DNA of 64,000 nucleotides from Arcticimaribacter sp002477625 (GCA_943846665.1 OX044358.1:868001-932000); one strand, 5' to 3'; shown: positions 40,910 through 49,549, counted from the first letter of the stretch. Translations and numbers: made by a program. The notes: generated by a model from the sequence alone, not told the origin.

Positions 40910-41370
40910 CGCCAGCTTTGGCTTTTTAAATTAATTGCAGCAATTACGATGTCTTTACGACTAACTTGCCCAACCAACTTATTGTTATCAAGCACTGGAA
41001 ACCTTCTTCTACTGGTTTGATGAAATCGAGAGGCAGCATCAAATAAGGTCATAGAAGCTGGTAAAGTCTCTACTTCTTTGGTCATAAAATGTCCGACGGT
41101 TTTATCTAAAATAGGCATATTGAAATAGCGACTGTCAGAAACTTCTTTCATACAATCAGCTTCCGATATGACCCCAATTAGCCTACCTCGGTCATCGACT
41201 ACTGGTCCTCCTGAAATTTTATTCTTAATGAAGGCATTCATAACTTCATGAATAGACTGCTCAACGGTAAAAAGAACTAGATTGGTTGTCATAATATCTT
41301 TTACCAAAACGGTGGGTTGCTCAACCTTTTTTTTGGTTTCACGTTCTCCCTGAAAACTTTTTATTGCCAT
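40906..41370 (-). CDS. CBS-domain pair protein
   Basis: 154 residues, two CBS motifs forming a Bateman module: VKDIMTTNLVLFTVEQSIHE ... GVISEADC and VGHFMTKEVETLPASMTLFD ... QVSRKDIV. CBS pairs bind adenosine nucleotides and regulate enzymes or transporters. No effector domain is fused here, so it may act in trans. The N-terminal ~18 residues are Lys/Glu-rich. Target unknown. Confidence 0.88.
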   Translation of the reverse strand: MAIKSFQGERETKKKVEQPTVLVKDIMTTNLVLFTVEQSIHEVMNAFIKNKISGGPVVDDRGRLIGVISEADCMKEVSDSRYFNMPILDKTVGHFMTKEVETLPASMTLFDAASRFHQTSRRRFPVLDNNKLVGQVSRKDIVIAAINLKSQSWR

Positions 41371-41525
41371 AATTATTGGTTTAGATCTTCCCTAAGTTAT
41401 AAAAAATAAACGAGCAACCCCTTTACTAGAACATAAGAAGGCAGACAAAATTAAGCAAAAGCCTAAGATTTTAATAGTTGTTGAACTTCTCCCTATCTTT
41501 ATAACATAAATAAATTCAGATACTT

Positions 41526-42338
41526 TTGTCAAAATTAATTGGAATATTGGGATGCGGATGGCTGGGACTTCCCCTTGGCGAACACCTGATGTCTTTAGGG
41601 TTTCGAGTAAAAGGAAGTACTACTTCTAAAGAAAGACTCGACACCCTGCGCTCAAAAAACATTGAACCCTATTTGGTTCAAGTCACCGAAGAAGAAATTG
41701 TGGGTGCATTCGATTTTTTTAATTCAATCGATAAACTCATTATTGCCCTGCCTCCGGGCCTTCGAGCGAATCCAAAAAGGAACTTTGCTGTGCTGATGAA
41801 TCAGGTCAAACAAGCATGTGAAACACACGGTATTAAAGAAGTTATTTTTATCAGCAGCACCTCCGTTTACGGAAAATTGTCTGGAATAATTACCGAAGAA
41901 AGCGTTACGCATCCAGAAACCAATTCGGGAAAACAACTGTTGGAATGCGAGAACCTATTATCTAATTCGCTTCACTTTAAGACTACCATACTGCGTATGG
42001 GAGGTCTGATCGGGGCAGAACGACATCCCCTGTTTCAACTGAGTAAAAAAGCTTCCGTAGATAATCCTAAAGGAAGCATCAACTTAATTCATTTGACAGA
42101 TTGTATCCAGATAATAAGCTGCCTAGTAAGTCAAGCTGTTGCTAAAAATGTTTATAACTGTGTAACACCTTATCATCCCAGCCGAGGGGAATACTACAGG
42201 CAAATGGCAATTCAAATGGGCTGTAAGCCACCTGTTTTCAATGACTCTAAACCTTTTAACAGAGAAATTGTATCAGACAAACTTATGCAGTACCTAAACT
42301 ACAGTTTTCAAGTTAAAAACTTGTTAATATCCTCTTAA
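41526..42338 (+). CDS. NAD(P)-binding epimerase/dehydratase-like protein (YeeZ type)
   Basis: 270 residues, Rossmann fold: LIGILGCGWLGLPLGEHLMS is the dinucleotide-binding loop, and FISSTSVYGKLSGIITEES contains the Ser and Tyr of extended SDR enzymes. It matches the YeeZ-like branch, whose substrates are not established. The start is a TTG at 41526. A TACTTTTG sequence overlaps it, and a looser TATCTTTA box lies ~33 nt upstream, which I think is the real promoter. It stands alone between the divergent CBS gene and the helical protein downstream. Confidence 0.8.
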   Translation: MSKLIGILGCGWLGLPLGEHLMSLGFRVKGSTTSKERLDTLRSKNIEPYLVQVTEEEIVGAFDFFNSIDKLIIALPPGLRANPKRNFAVLMNQVKQACETHGIKEVIFISSTSVYGKLSGIITEESVTHPETNSGKQLLECENLLSNSLHFKTTILRMGGLIGAERHPLFQLSKKASVDNPKGSINLIHLTDCIQIISCLVSQAVAKNVYNCVTPYHPSRGEYYRQMAIQMGCKPPVFNDSKPFNREIVSDKLMQYLNYSFQVKNLLISS

Positions 42339-42392
42339 CGAGCCACTCAAAACCTAAACTAGTTTTTGGTAATTTTAATAAAAACCAAGAGC

Positions 42393-42854
42393 ATGTCTTT
42401 TAAAAAAGAACTTTTAGGGAGCTACCAGAAGGCATTGAATCAATGTCGTTCCGCTAAACTTGCCTACTTAAAATCCGCAGACAAACAACACCTTCCAGAG
42501 TACAAGCGTTTTTTTAATCTACAAGCTACCGTTCGAAACAGAATATACAACGATCTCATTACGCTTGTAAACAGCAAAGAGGTTGAACTTGCTCAGTCCT
42601 TTCTTCAAAACCACAACAGAGAAGAAATTATGATTGCCACCTTAGATTCTGAAAAGCAAAACGCCTTCAGCAAAGCCATTGAATCAGACCAACTGGTGAT
42701 AGAACATCTTCTTCAAATTATGGATATTGAAGATAATATAGATTCGCAAAATGAATTGAATCGCTTTGTAGAAAAACTAAAAAACTCATTGCACACCAAT
42801 CAAATTTTTGAAAAACAAAGTTTGGTTTTAAGAGAGGAGAAAAAAGTAAGTTAA
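42393..42854 (+). CDS. Helical protein of unknown function
   Basis: 153 residues from ATG 42393. A TTG-initiated frame to 42366 adds residues that do not look native. It is predicted almost wholly helical, rich in Lys, Glu, Asn and Gln (MSFKKELLGSYQKALNQCRS at the N-terminus), with no membrane segment and no known motif. Its 3' end overlaps the convergent lipoprotein gene by 4 nt. Function not recognised. Confidence 0.6.
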   Translation: MSFKKELLGSYQKALNQCRSAKLAYLKSADKQHLPEYKRFFNLQATVRNRIYNDLITLVNSKEVELAQSFLQNHNREEIMIATLDSEKQNAFSKAIESDQLVIEHLLQIMDIEDNIDSQNELNRFVEKLKNSLHTNQIFEKQSLVLREEKKVS

Positions 42855-43426
42855 TTCTTCCTCAACCTTGATTTTGGATCTTCTAATTCCTGTTTTACTT
42901 CAAATTCATTTACGAAGAGTGCGTCTTCACTTTGCGCAACATCATCAATACGCTTGAGTAAAATATCATAAGAATCAAAGAGCTCAATTAACCCCAGGTT
43001 CAATAACTCATAATCTTCTTGTTGACTATAATATTTACACCGTAAGAGTTGTGTTTTAACAACTCGTACCCTACTTTTTATTGCGGGAACTTCAAAACCG
43101 GCTGGTAAAGTAGCATTCAGAAGTTTATTACTAGTTCTCAATGAAGCTTTTAGATAGAGACCCAAACCAGTAGGATCCAATTCACTTAGAGCTTCAATAT
43201 TTTTCTTGAAAAGAACAAAGGCCTCATTGAGGTAAAGTGTAGAGTCTAATACTTCTGTGTTTTTTGGAATAAAAAATTTTCTGGCTTCGGGCATTTTTAC
43301 TACTGACTGATCAATACTGTCAAGAACTTCAGATTGATCATTTTTTGGCTTCGTTGGATTCATTTCACAGGAAGACACAGAAAGAATAAACACCAGGCCA
43401 ATACTCTTTAAAAAGGTGGAATTCAT
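42851..43426 (-). CDS. Putative lipoprotein at the end of the carotenoid operon
   Basis: 191 residues. The signal peptide ends in a lipobox (FILSVSSC), so Cys20 would be lipidated. The mature part is helical (KNIEALSELDPTGLGLYLKA) and acidic, without known motifs. It overlaps the end of cruF by 4 nt and therefore belongs to the crtA-like/crtD-like/cruF transcript. A role in carotenoid function is not implied by its sequence. It could be a passenger. Confidence 0.65.
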   Translation of the reverse strand: MNSTFLKSIGLVFILSVSSCEMNPTKPKNDQSEVLDSIDQSVVKMPEARKFFIPKNTEVLDSTLYLNEAFVLFKKNIEALSELDPTGLGLYLKASLRTSNKLLNATLPAGFEVPAIKSRVRVVKTQLLRCKYYSQQEDYELLNLGLIELFDSYDILLKRIDDVAQSEDALFVNEFEVKQELEDPKSRLRKN

Positions 43427-44082
43427 AACAAATTTTGTAAGGTGTTAATTTGTAATAATAAGATCATAAAAAACAACAACTGCAACAAAAACAGATGATG
43501 CGCAAACCAATGTTTAAGTTCTACCTTCCAGTAATGGAATAAAAACTGAAGCGGTAAGGCAACTAAAAACCATCCTATATAATTTTGTGTAGGAGCAATT
43601 CCACCTTCAAACTCCCAAAAATCAAGAATGGGTGCTATGGGCTCAATCATAAAGTCTAAGAGAAGCATTAGTCCCAATCCGATTATTATTCTTGGAATTA
43701 GGTGGTCGTATAGTTGAGCTGCAATTGCGGCAGAACAAACGGTTAAAATCGTCCAGTTAGCTCCGATCAAAAGCGGTACACCAAAAAGCTTCCACCCAAG
43801 GGCATCACCGTATTGGTAGGATCCAAAAATATACCCAAAATTTACACCGAGTATTTCAGCGAGCATTCCAACCATAAAACTCATGAATGCGATCTTAACA
43901 AACCCAGGCGTTTTCCAACTTACTAATAGAAGGAGAAAAAAACATAGAGAAAGGTTGAGGGGTGTTGCAGCAACAAACCATTGCGAATTCCCATAAAGAA
44001 TTCCTATAATTCCACTAACGTGAAACAGCCAAATAATCGCTATGGCTATAAGCTGAACATCAAGGAGTTGTTTTAGTTTCAT
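43423..44082 (-). CDS. cruF: Carotenoid 1,2-hydratase-like protein (CruF type)
   Basis: 219 residues from ATG 44082. The longer frame to 44172 runs back into the upstream gene and is not used. Seven or so membrane helices and the motifs GMLAEILGVNFGYIFGSYQY, GVPLLIGANWTIL and MIEPIAPILDFWEFEGGIAP match the CruF/DUF422 carotenoid family. CruF adds water across the 1',2' double bond of an acyclic psi-end, as in myxol biosynthesis. Its start overlaps the stop of the crtD-like gene by one base (TAATG), so translation is coupled. The order with crtD supports the call. Confidence 0.82.
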   Translation of the reverse strand: MKLKQLLDVQLIAIAIIWLFHVSGIIGILYGNSQWFVAATPLNLSLCFFLLLLVSWKTPGFVKIAFMSFMVGMLAEILGVNFGYIFGSYQYGDALGWKLFGVPLLIGANWTILTVCSAAIAAQLYDHLIPRIIIGLGLMLLLDFMIEPIAPILDFWEFEGGIAPTQNYIGWFLVALPLQFLFHYWKVELKHWFAHHLFLLQLLFFMILLLQINTLQNLL

Positions 44083-45554
44083 TAGAGTAACTCGGGTATT
44101 TGATCTGAAACAATTTTTGCAGACAATAAACAGAGCGGAATCCCTCCTCCGGGATGCACGCTTCCACCACAAAAATATAGTTTTTTAATTTGTTGTGAGA
44201 AATTGGGGTGTCGTAAAAATGCTGCCATACGGTCGTTGCTTGACGAACCGTATAAAGCACCCTGATGGGATTGTGTTTTTTGTTGAATCATTGGGGGGGT
44301 CAAAAAATCTTCTTCAACAATATAATCTTCCAAATTGACTCCTAAAATTAAGTTTATTTTCTTGATGAAACTGGCTCTAATCGAAGCTCGTATTGCATCC
44401 CAATCTTGTCCTTTATCTGCGGGCGTATTGATCATGACAAACCAATTTTCACATCCCGTTGGAGCATCAGCAGCAATATCTTTAGATGTTATGTTTACGT
44501 AAACCGTTGGGTCTTTCGATACGGTCTGCTCTTCAAAAATTGCTATGAACTCTTCCTTGTAATCCTTTGAGAAAAAAATGTTGTGCAAGTCCAATTCTTT
44601 GAATGTTCTGGAAATTCCTAAATAAAAAATAACCGCAGAACTGGACCGTTCTTGTTCTAAGGTTTTTACTGGAGCAACAACTTGAGGTAATAAATATTGA
44701 TAGGTAGGGTATACATCCATATTGGAGCATACCTGGTCTGCAGCATAAAACATCTTTTCGGTTTTCACACCCAAAACTTTGCGCTTTTCAACAACAATTT
44801 CGTTCACTTTTTCATTAAAATGAAAAACTACACCCTGACGCTTAGCAAGCTCAAATAAGGAAGTTGTTATGGATTCCATCCCTTTCTTAGGGACAAAGGT
44901 GCCGTAATGTTCTTCTAAGTGCTGCACTAAAGTCATAATCCCTGGGGTTTGGTAAGGATTGGACCCGTTATAAGTAGCGAAGCGGTCGTAGAATTGCACT
45001 AAATGTGGTTCTTGAAGCTGTTCTTCGTTTACTTGATGTAGGCTTTTACCAATTTCTAAAGTGCGTACATTAAGAATGGCCTTAACCGTTTCTGGATTTA
45101 AAAAAGATTTGAGTTGATGTAAGGAACGTTTTAAGAAAATAGACTCGGTTAAATCATACTTCTTTTTTGCCTTCGTCAAATAAGCTTTTAAGGTTTTTGA
45201 AGGAACACCCAACACCTGTTCAACTTCAGATAAAAACCGATCGGAATCGTCGTAGGCTTTTAGTCGAGTTCCGTCTTCCCAAAAATAATTGCAACCTACT
45301 TCTTTTTTAGTATACTCAAAATGGTGTTTCGGATCTTCATCACACAGCTCAAAAAGTTCTTCTACAAATTGGGGCATGGTAAATAAGGAAGGCCCAGCAT
45401 CAAAACGATAGGCACCTAGACTGAAAGCACTTAATTTTCCGCCTGGATAAGCATTCGCTTCAAAAACAGTTACAGCATATCCTTTTTTAGCTAAACGAAT
45501 ACTGGTTGCAATACCCGCAATTCCCGAACCCACAATGATTACTTTCTTACTCAT
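44082..45554 (-). CDS. crtD: Carotenoid desaturase, CrtD-like (3,4-desaturase)
   Basis: 490 residues, CrtI superfamily. The FAD-binding motif is at the N-terminus (IVGSGIAGIATSIRLAKKGY), followed by FEANAYPGGKLSAF and, at the C-terminus, LYFCGGSVHPGGGIPLCLLS. I call it CrtD-like rather than phytoene desaturase because it sits directly before cruF, and a more typical CrtI lies at 47229. CrtD makes the 3',4' double bond after hydration of the end group. Its start overlaps the crtA-like stop by 8 nt. The substrate split between the two desaturases is inferred from context. Confidence 0.78.
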   Translation of the reverse strand: MSKKVIIVGSGIAGIATSIRLAKKGYAVTVFEANAYPGGKLSAFSLGAYRFDAGPSLFTMPQFVEELFELCDEDPKHHFEYTKKEVGCNYFWEDGTRLKAYDDSDRFLSEVEQVLGVPSKTLKAYLTKAKKKYDLTESIFLKRSLHQLKSFLNPETVKAILNVRTLEIGKSLHQVNEEQLQEPHLVQFYDRFATYNGSNPYQTPGIMTLVQHLEEHYGTFVPKKGMESITTSLFELAKRQGVVFHFNEKVNEIVVEKRKVLGVKTEKMFYAADQVCSNMDVYPTYQYLLPQVVAPVKTLEQERSSSAVIFYLGISRTFKELDLHNIFFSKDYKEEFIAIFEEQTVSKDPTVYVNITSKDIAADAPTGCENWFVMINTPADKGQDWDAIRASIRASFIKKINLILGVNLEDYIVEEDFLTPPMIQQKTQSHQGALYGSSSNDRMAAFLRHPNFSQQIKKLYFCGGSVHPGGGIPLCLLSAKIVSDQIPELL

Positions 45555-46221
45555 AAGTCACATCATTTAAAAGTTCAAAACGAGAAAACAAATCTTCTTT
45601 ATACCACTTCTTTTTTCGCGTGTCTTTTACTATTTTAGAATGCGCTTTACCTTTATAAGCAAAGGTATGAACCGCCTCTAAGTTTTCCCAAATACTAATT
45701 GTTGCTTGTTGGATGAATGGCCACTCGCCTATGCCTTTATAGAAATGAACCCCTTTAGCGGCTTCTATTGCCTTGCTGGCTTTTGGTACTGCTGCCCAAA
45801 ACGATAGTAAACGGTTCCAACGCAAGGTAGCGCGCGTAATGATAGCAATCTTACCCTGAGGCATATCTTCTTTAGCAACATTGAGACCAAAAGGGTTTTC
45901 GCCGCTCCACTTTCCGCTACTATGCAAAGGACGTAGGCTTAAGGTTCTTATTTTACTAGTGCGTTTTTTATATGCTTTAATGAAATTACTGGAATCAAAA
46001 AATGCTTGGGCATTTGCTTCGCTCTCCCATACGCCCAAAAAAGCATAGGTTGAGAAGTCGGGAAACAAACTAAACCCAGCACCGGCTCCCGTACCCATAA
46101 GCTTCGAAAACACCAAGCCTTCAATCTTATGGAATGTAAAAGGAGCTGTTCCCATTTGCTTAAAGGCCCAAAATCTATTGGAATTAAAATGGAATAGTGT
46201 CAGCGTTGTAAAGTTTTTCAT
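45547..46221 (-). CDS. Spheroidene-monooxygenase-like protein (CrtA type)
   Basis: 224 residues from ATG 46221 (MKNFTTLTLFHFNSNRFWAF). An upstream ATG at 46263 would precede the likely transcript start (CACTTTTG, one mismatch, at 46268-46261). Matches to CrtA: RFWAFKQMGTAPFTFHKIEG, FSKLMGTGAGAGFSLFPDFS, SGKWSGENPFG and the dimeric ferredoxin-like beta-alpha pattern. CrtA adds a keto group at C-2 of hydroxylated acyclic carotenoids. First gene of the operon with crtD and cruF, so a ketolated psi-end is possible. Activity and substrate are inferred. Confidence 0.7.
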   Translation of the reverse strand: MKNFTTLTLFHFNSNRFWAFKQMGTAPFTFHKIEGLVFSKLMGTGAGAGFSLFPDFSTYAFLGVWESEANAQAFFDSSNFIKAYKKRTSKIRTLSLRPLHSSGKWSGENPFGLNVAKEDMPQGKIAIITRATLRWNRLLSFWAAVPKASKAIEAAKGVHFYKGIGEWPFIQQATISIWENLEAVHTFAYKGKAHSKIVKDTRKKKWYKEDLFSRFELLNDVTYE

Positions 46222-46341
46222 AAATAAAATAAACACAATAAAGATAGGAAGAGTAGTTAGCAAAAGTGAAAAAAAAACAAGGGGATTTAAACCTTGCTAT
46301 TTCTTCTAATAAAACATGAATCTCGTGTCAAAAGATTTTAG

Positions 46342-46349
46342 TAATTTTG
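46342..46349 (+). promoter_or_regulatory. TAATTTTG -7 box upstream of the microprotein/K+ channel unit
   Basis: Exact TAnnTTTG match 22 nt before ATG 46371. It predicts a transcript starting near 46355 that includes both the 29-codon frame and the channel gene. No convincing -33 TTG. Confidence 0.5.
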
Positions 46350-46370
46350 AACTAATTAAAAGCTATATCT

Positions 46371-46460
46371 ATGACTACTACTTTTGTTGCTAATGTTGTT
46401 ATTATTACTTCCATACTGGTAGTAATTGCGATCATAAGAGATTTATCCAAGAATAATTGA
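46371..46460 (+). CDS. 29-residue single-helix membrane microprotein
   Basis: An ATG frame of 29 codons encoding one hydrophobic helix (VANVVIITSILVVIAII, about 6-22) with a charged C-terminus (RDLSKNN). It lies between an exact -7 box and the K+ channel, and its TGA overlaps the channel's TTG start (TTGA at 46457-46460), a coupling geometry. Size and topology recall KdpF, the 29-residue stabiliser of the Kdp K+ pump, but I see no clear sequence kinship. Too short for most gene callers. Expression is unproven. Confidence 0.5.
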   Translation: MTTTFVANVVIITSILVVIAIIRDLSKNN

Positions 46461-47170
46461 AGTCCTTTAATTTATTTGATCGTTTCATTTACGTATTGAT
46501 TATCGTAAATGTATTTGCTATGGTACTTGAATCTCATTTGAGTTTAAGAGTTGCCTATGGCACCTATTTCTACGCATTTGAATTTATTTCTATACTGATT
46601 TTTTCGGTAGAATACCTCTACCGTATCTATAATGCATTTGTTACAGAAGGTAGAAAAGGAGTTGCAAACTATGTTTTCAGTTTATTTGGACTCATTGATT
46701 TGATTTCTATACTCCCGTTTTACCTGAATCAATTCATAAAGCTCGATGGTCGATTCCTTCGAATATTAAGGTTGTTTCGATTGACTCGTATTTTCAAACT
46801 AGGAAGAAACAGCAACTCACTACGTGTATTTACAAAATCTTTAGCTGGAGTAAAGGCCGAACTCATATTTACCTTATTCCTTTCGGTTTTAACCATACTT
46901 TTTTCAGCCTCGGCTATCTACTATTTAGAGAATGAAGCACAGCCTGAAAAATTCTCTAGCATAACGGAGTCAATCTGGTGGGCTACAGTCTCCCTTGCCA
47001 CTGTAGGTTACGGGGATGTTTATCCAGTAACTGTAGGTGGAAAACTGTTTGCTACATTAATTTCACTTGTTGGAATTGGAGTAGTTGCTATCCCAACTGG
47101 CGTAATCAGTGCATCTTTTGTTGAAGAAATTCGGATTGAAAAAGAAAACCGAAAAAAAGAAAACAATTAA
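46457..47170 (+). CDS. Voltage-gated potassium channel (Kv-like)
   Basis: 237 residues, six membrane helices. The S4-type segment carries regularly spaced Arg (RFLRILRLFRLTRIFKLGR), the pore has WWATVSLATVGYGDVYPVTV with the TVGYGD potassium filter, and S6 is LFATLISLVGIGVVAIPTGV. No cytosolic ligand domain follows. It would conduct K+ across the inner membrane as a tetramer. The start is TTG 46457, overlapping the stop of a 29-codon frame. No ATG fits the N-terminal helix. Independent of the carotenoid genes by function. Confidence 0.9.
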   Translation: MKSFNLFDRFIYVLIIVNVFAMVLESHLSLRVAYGTYFYAFEFISILIFSVEYLYRIYNAFVTEGRKGVANYVFSLFGLIDLISILPFYLNQFIKLDGRFLRILRLFRLTRIFKLGRNSNSLRVFTKSLAGVKAELIFTLFLSVLTILFSASAIYYLENEAQPEKFSSITESIWWATVSLATVGYGDVYPVTVGGKLFATLISLVGIGVVAIPTGVISASFVEEIRIEKENRKKENN

Positions 47171-47228
47171 ATTCAACGACAATAACGCTCAAGGCTTGGC
47201 CTGAATCAATTAGTACATCTTTACTTTT

Positions 47229-48680
47229 ATGAAAAAAAACATCATCATTATTGGATCTGGTTTTTCTTCTATGTCTGCTGCCTGTTACCTTGCAAAAGCT
47301 GGTCACACGGTTCAAATATTAGAGAAAAATTCTACCCCGGGTGGACGTGCACGCCAATTTAAAAAAGATGGTTTTACCTTTGATATAGGACCTTCTTGGT
47401 ATTGGATGCCCGATGTTTTTGAAAAATTCTTTGGGGATTTTGATCGAAAGGTTAGCGACTACTACACCCTTGAGAAATTAGATCCAGGATATGAAGTCTA
47501 CTTTGATCAAATGGAATCGATTAAAATTGGAGATACCCTCGAGAAAATCTATACCGCATTTGAAGCTGAAGAAAAAGGAAGTGCTGTAAAGTTGAAGAAA
47601 TTCATCAAGAAAGCTGAAGACAATTACAATATTGCCATCAAAGATCTGGTCTATCGACCTGGAATTTCACCTTTGGAATTGGTTACTCCTGCAACCGTTA
47701 AAAAAGTAGGCTACTTCTTAAGTACCATAAAAAAAGAAGTCATAAAAGAATTTAAAAACGAACGCCTTGCACAAATTTTGCAATTCCCAGTTCTTTTCCT
47801 TGGAGCAAAACCCAGCAATACGCCTGCCTTTTACAATTTTATGAATTTTGCAGACTTTGGTTTAGGCACCTGGCATCCCGAAAAAGGAATGTACAGTGTA
47901 GTCGAAGGAATGGTCAAAATGGCCAAGGAACTTGGAGTACAGTTCAGTACAGGTCAAAACGTAGAAACCATTTGTGTTGAGAATGGAAAAGCTACTGGTG
48001 TGATCGCCAATGGAGTGCCCATTGATGCCGATGTTGTTGTTAGTGGTGCCGATTACAACCATTCGGAATCCCTTCTAAAACCTAAAGAAAGAGGATATAC
48101 CGATGCTTATTGGGATAAAAAAGTGTTTGCCCCTTCCTCTTTATTGTTTTTTATTGGGTTGGATAAGAAAGTCGAAAACGTATCCCATCATACCTTATTT
48201 TTTGATGTAGATTTTGATGCGCATGCGCGAAGTATATACGATACGCCTGAATGGCCAAAAGATCCGTTATTCTATGGAAACTTTCCTTCCATAACGGATA
48301 GCGCTATGGCTCCTGAAGGAAAAGAAGCTTGCTTTTTATTAATTCCAATTGGTCCTGGAATTGAAGATACCCAAGAGATGAGAGATCAATATTTCGATAT
48401 GGTTATCGAACGGCTAGAGCACCTTACAAAACAATCCATCAAAGAGGCTATTTTGTTTAAGGAATCTTTTTGTGTGAATGACTTTGTTAGCGAATATAAT
48501 TCCTATAAAGGAAATGCTTATGGTATGGCGAATACCCTACTACAGACAGCATTTTTACGCCCTAAATTAAAAAGTAAAAAGGTAGAAAACTTATTCTTTA
48601 CGGGTCAGTTGACGGTTCCGGGTCCTGGAGTTCCTCCGGCTCTGATTTCTGGGAAGCTGGTAGCCAGCTTGGTCGACTAA
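47229..48680 (+). CDS. crtI: Phytoene desaturase
   Basis: 483 residues with the FAD motif IIGSGFSSMSAACYLAKAGH, EKNSTPGGRARQF, DIGPSWYWMPDVFEKFFGDF and the C-terminal carotenoid-desaturase signature (LFFTGQLTVPGPGVPPALIS). It converts phytoene toward lycopene. In many flavobacteria crtI is followed at once by crtB. Here the next gene is convergent and unrelated, and no phytoene synthase is present in the window. The gene's last 83 nt overlap that convergent gene. The start ATG is 58 nt after the K+ channel stop. Confidence 0.92.
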   Translation: MKKNIIIIGSGFSSMSAACYLAKAGHTVQILEKNSTPGGRARQFKKDGFTFDIGPSWYWMPDVFEKFFGDFDRKVSDYYTLEKLDPGYEVYFDQMESIKIGDTLEKIYTAFEAEEKGSAVKLKKFIKKAEDNYNIAIKDLVYRPGISPLELVTPATVKKVGYFLSTIKKEVIKEFKNERLAQILQFPVLFLGAKPSNTPAFYNFMNFADFGLGTWHPEKGMYSVVEGMVKMAKELGVQFSTGQNVETICVENGKATGVIANGVPIDADVVVSGADYNHSESLLKPKERGYTDAYWDKKVFAPSSLLFFIGLDKKVENVSHHTLFFDVDFDAHARSIYDTPEWPKDPLFYGNFPSITDSAMAPEGKEACFLLIPIGPGIEDTQEMRDQYFDMVIERLEHLTKQSIKEAILFKESFCVNDFVSEYNSYKGNAYGMANTLLQTAFLRPKLKSKKVENLFFTGQLTVPGPGVPPALISGKLVASLVD

Positions 48681-49509
48681 ACCACCACCAAACAACTACA
48701 ATTTCCGTTTCTTTTTCGGCTATAACTTGGTTTAGTACTTTGATGTTTTCTTGTAAGTTGGCATCATAATCCTCGAGCTGTTCTCTGATTTGACGCCAAA
48801 GTTCAATTCGCTTGAATAAATTGTATTTAATGAAATAGTCCCTTTGAATGTATTTTCGATTGCTAACCCAAAAAGCTGTATCCTCAACGTCTATTTCTTT
48901 TAAATCAAATACCCATTGATGTCCTAATCGATAAGAAAAATCATCAATAAAGCCTTTTTCTTCTTTATCTGTGTTTGTTATTAAATACTTTAAATCTGTA
49001 CCATCGTAGTTATTGTTGATCAGGCGACCTATATCCGAGCCTAAAAATCGAAAGGTTCCATCCAGCTTAATCGCATCATATACAACTCGAGGTGGATTGA
49101 ATGCATCTCGATTGGTGTAATAAGTCATTGGAGCATAATGAAAACCTTCGTCCGATTCGTAATTAATGAAAACACTGTCATTATCTTGATCCCAACGCAG
49201 ATATTGCTCGTAGTACATTTCCGTGACCCATTCGTTTTGACCTATATATTCTAAAGTATATTCGTGCATATCAATCAACTCATCACGAAGACCAATGAGG
49301 TTATCAATATTGGATTCTCGATCACCAAAATTCTCTCCCTGCTGCTCTACAGAAAAAGAAACTAGTACCCCAAAAAATACAATTAGGAATTCTACAAACC
49401 CTTTTTTAAATCGATCAAAAAAGTCTTGGTAAGAAAAACGATCGCCCAGCGTTATCAGTCGTAAATACCAACTCAGCTTTTCTCGATCTAGTTCTGTCTT
49501 TTTAGCCAT
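48598..49509 (-). CDS. Membrane-anchored protein of unknown function
   Basis: 303 residues. One hydrophobic helix near the N-terminus (FVEFLIVFFGVLVSFSVEQQ, ~38-57) follows a basic cytosolic segment. The rest is acidic and mixed, with many Tyr and Asn. The C-terminal ~27 residues (WWWFSRPSWLPASQKSEPEE) are encoded opposite the 3' end of crtI. Such an overlap suggests the native stop was lost and the frame reads on. Family not recognised by name, though this N-terminal pattern is common in flavobacterial hypothetical proteins. Confidence 0.7.
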   Translation of the reverse strand: MAKKTELDREKLSWYLRLITLGDRFSYQDFFDRFKKGFVEFLIVFFGVLVSFSVEQQGENFGDRESNIDNLIGLRDELIDMHEYTLEYIGQNEWVTEMYYEQYLRWDQDNDSVFINYESDEGFHYAPMTYYTNRDAFNPPRVVYDAIKLDGTFRFLGSDIGRLINNNYDGTDLKYLITNTDKEEKGFIDDFSYRLGHQWVFDLKEIDVEDTAFWVSNRKYIQRDYFIKYNLFKRIELWRQIREQLEDYDANLQENIKVLNQVIAEKETEIVVVWWWFSRPSWLPASQKSEPEELQDPEPSTDP

Positions 49510-49549
49510 AATGAATATAGTACTGTAAATCTAATAATAATATGGTAAA

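Noticed and set aside
44083..44172. N-terminal extension of CruF
   Set aside because: It lies wholly inside the crtD-like gene. ATG 44082, overlapping the upstream stop, gives the expected hydrophobic start.
46268..46300. Hairpin CAAGG/CCTTG followed by a T-run on the minus strand upstream of the crtA-like gene, as an attenuator
   Set aside because: It lies upstream of the probable crtA-like promoter, so it would not be in that transcript, and the stem is only 5 bp.
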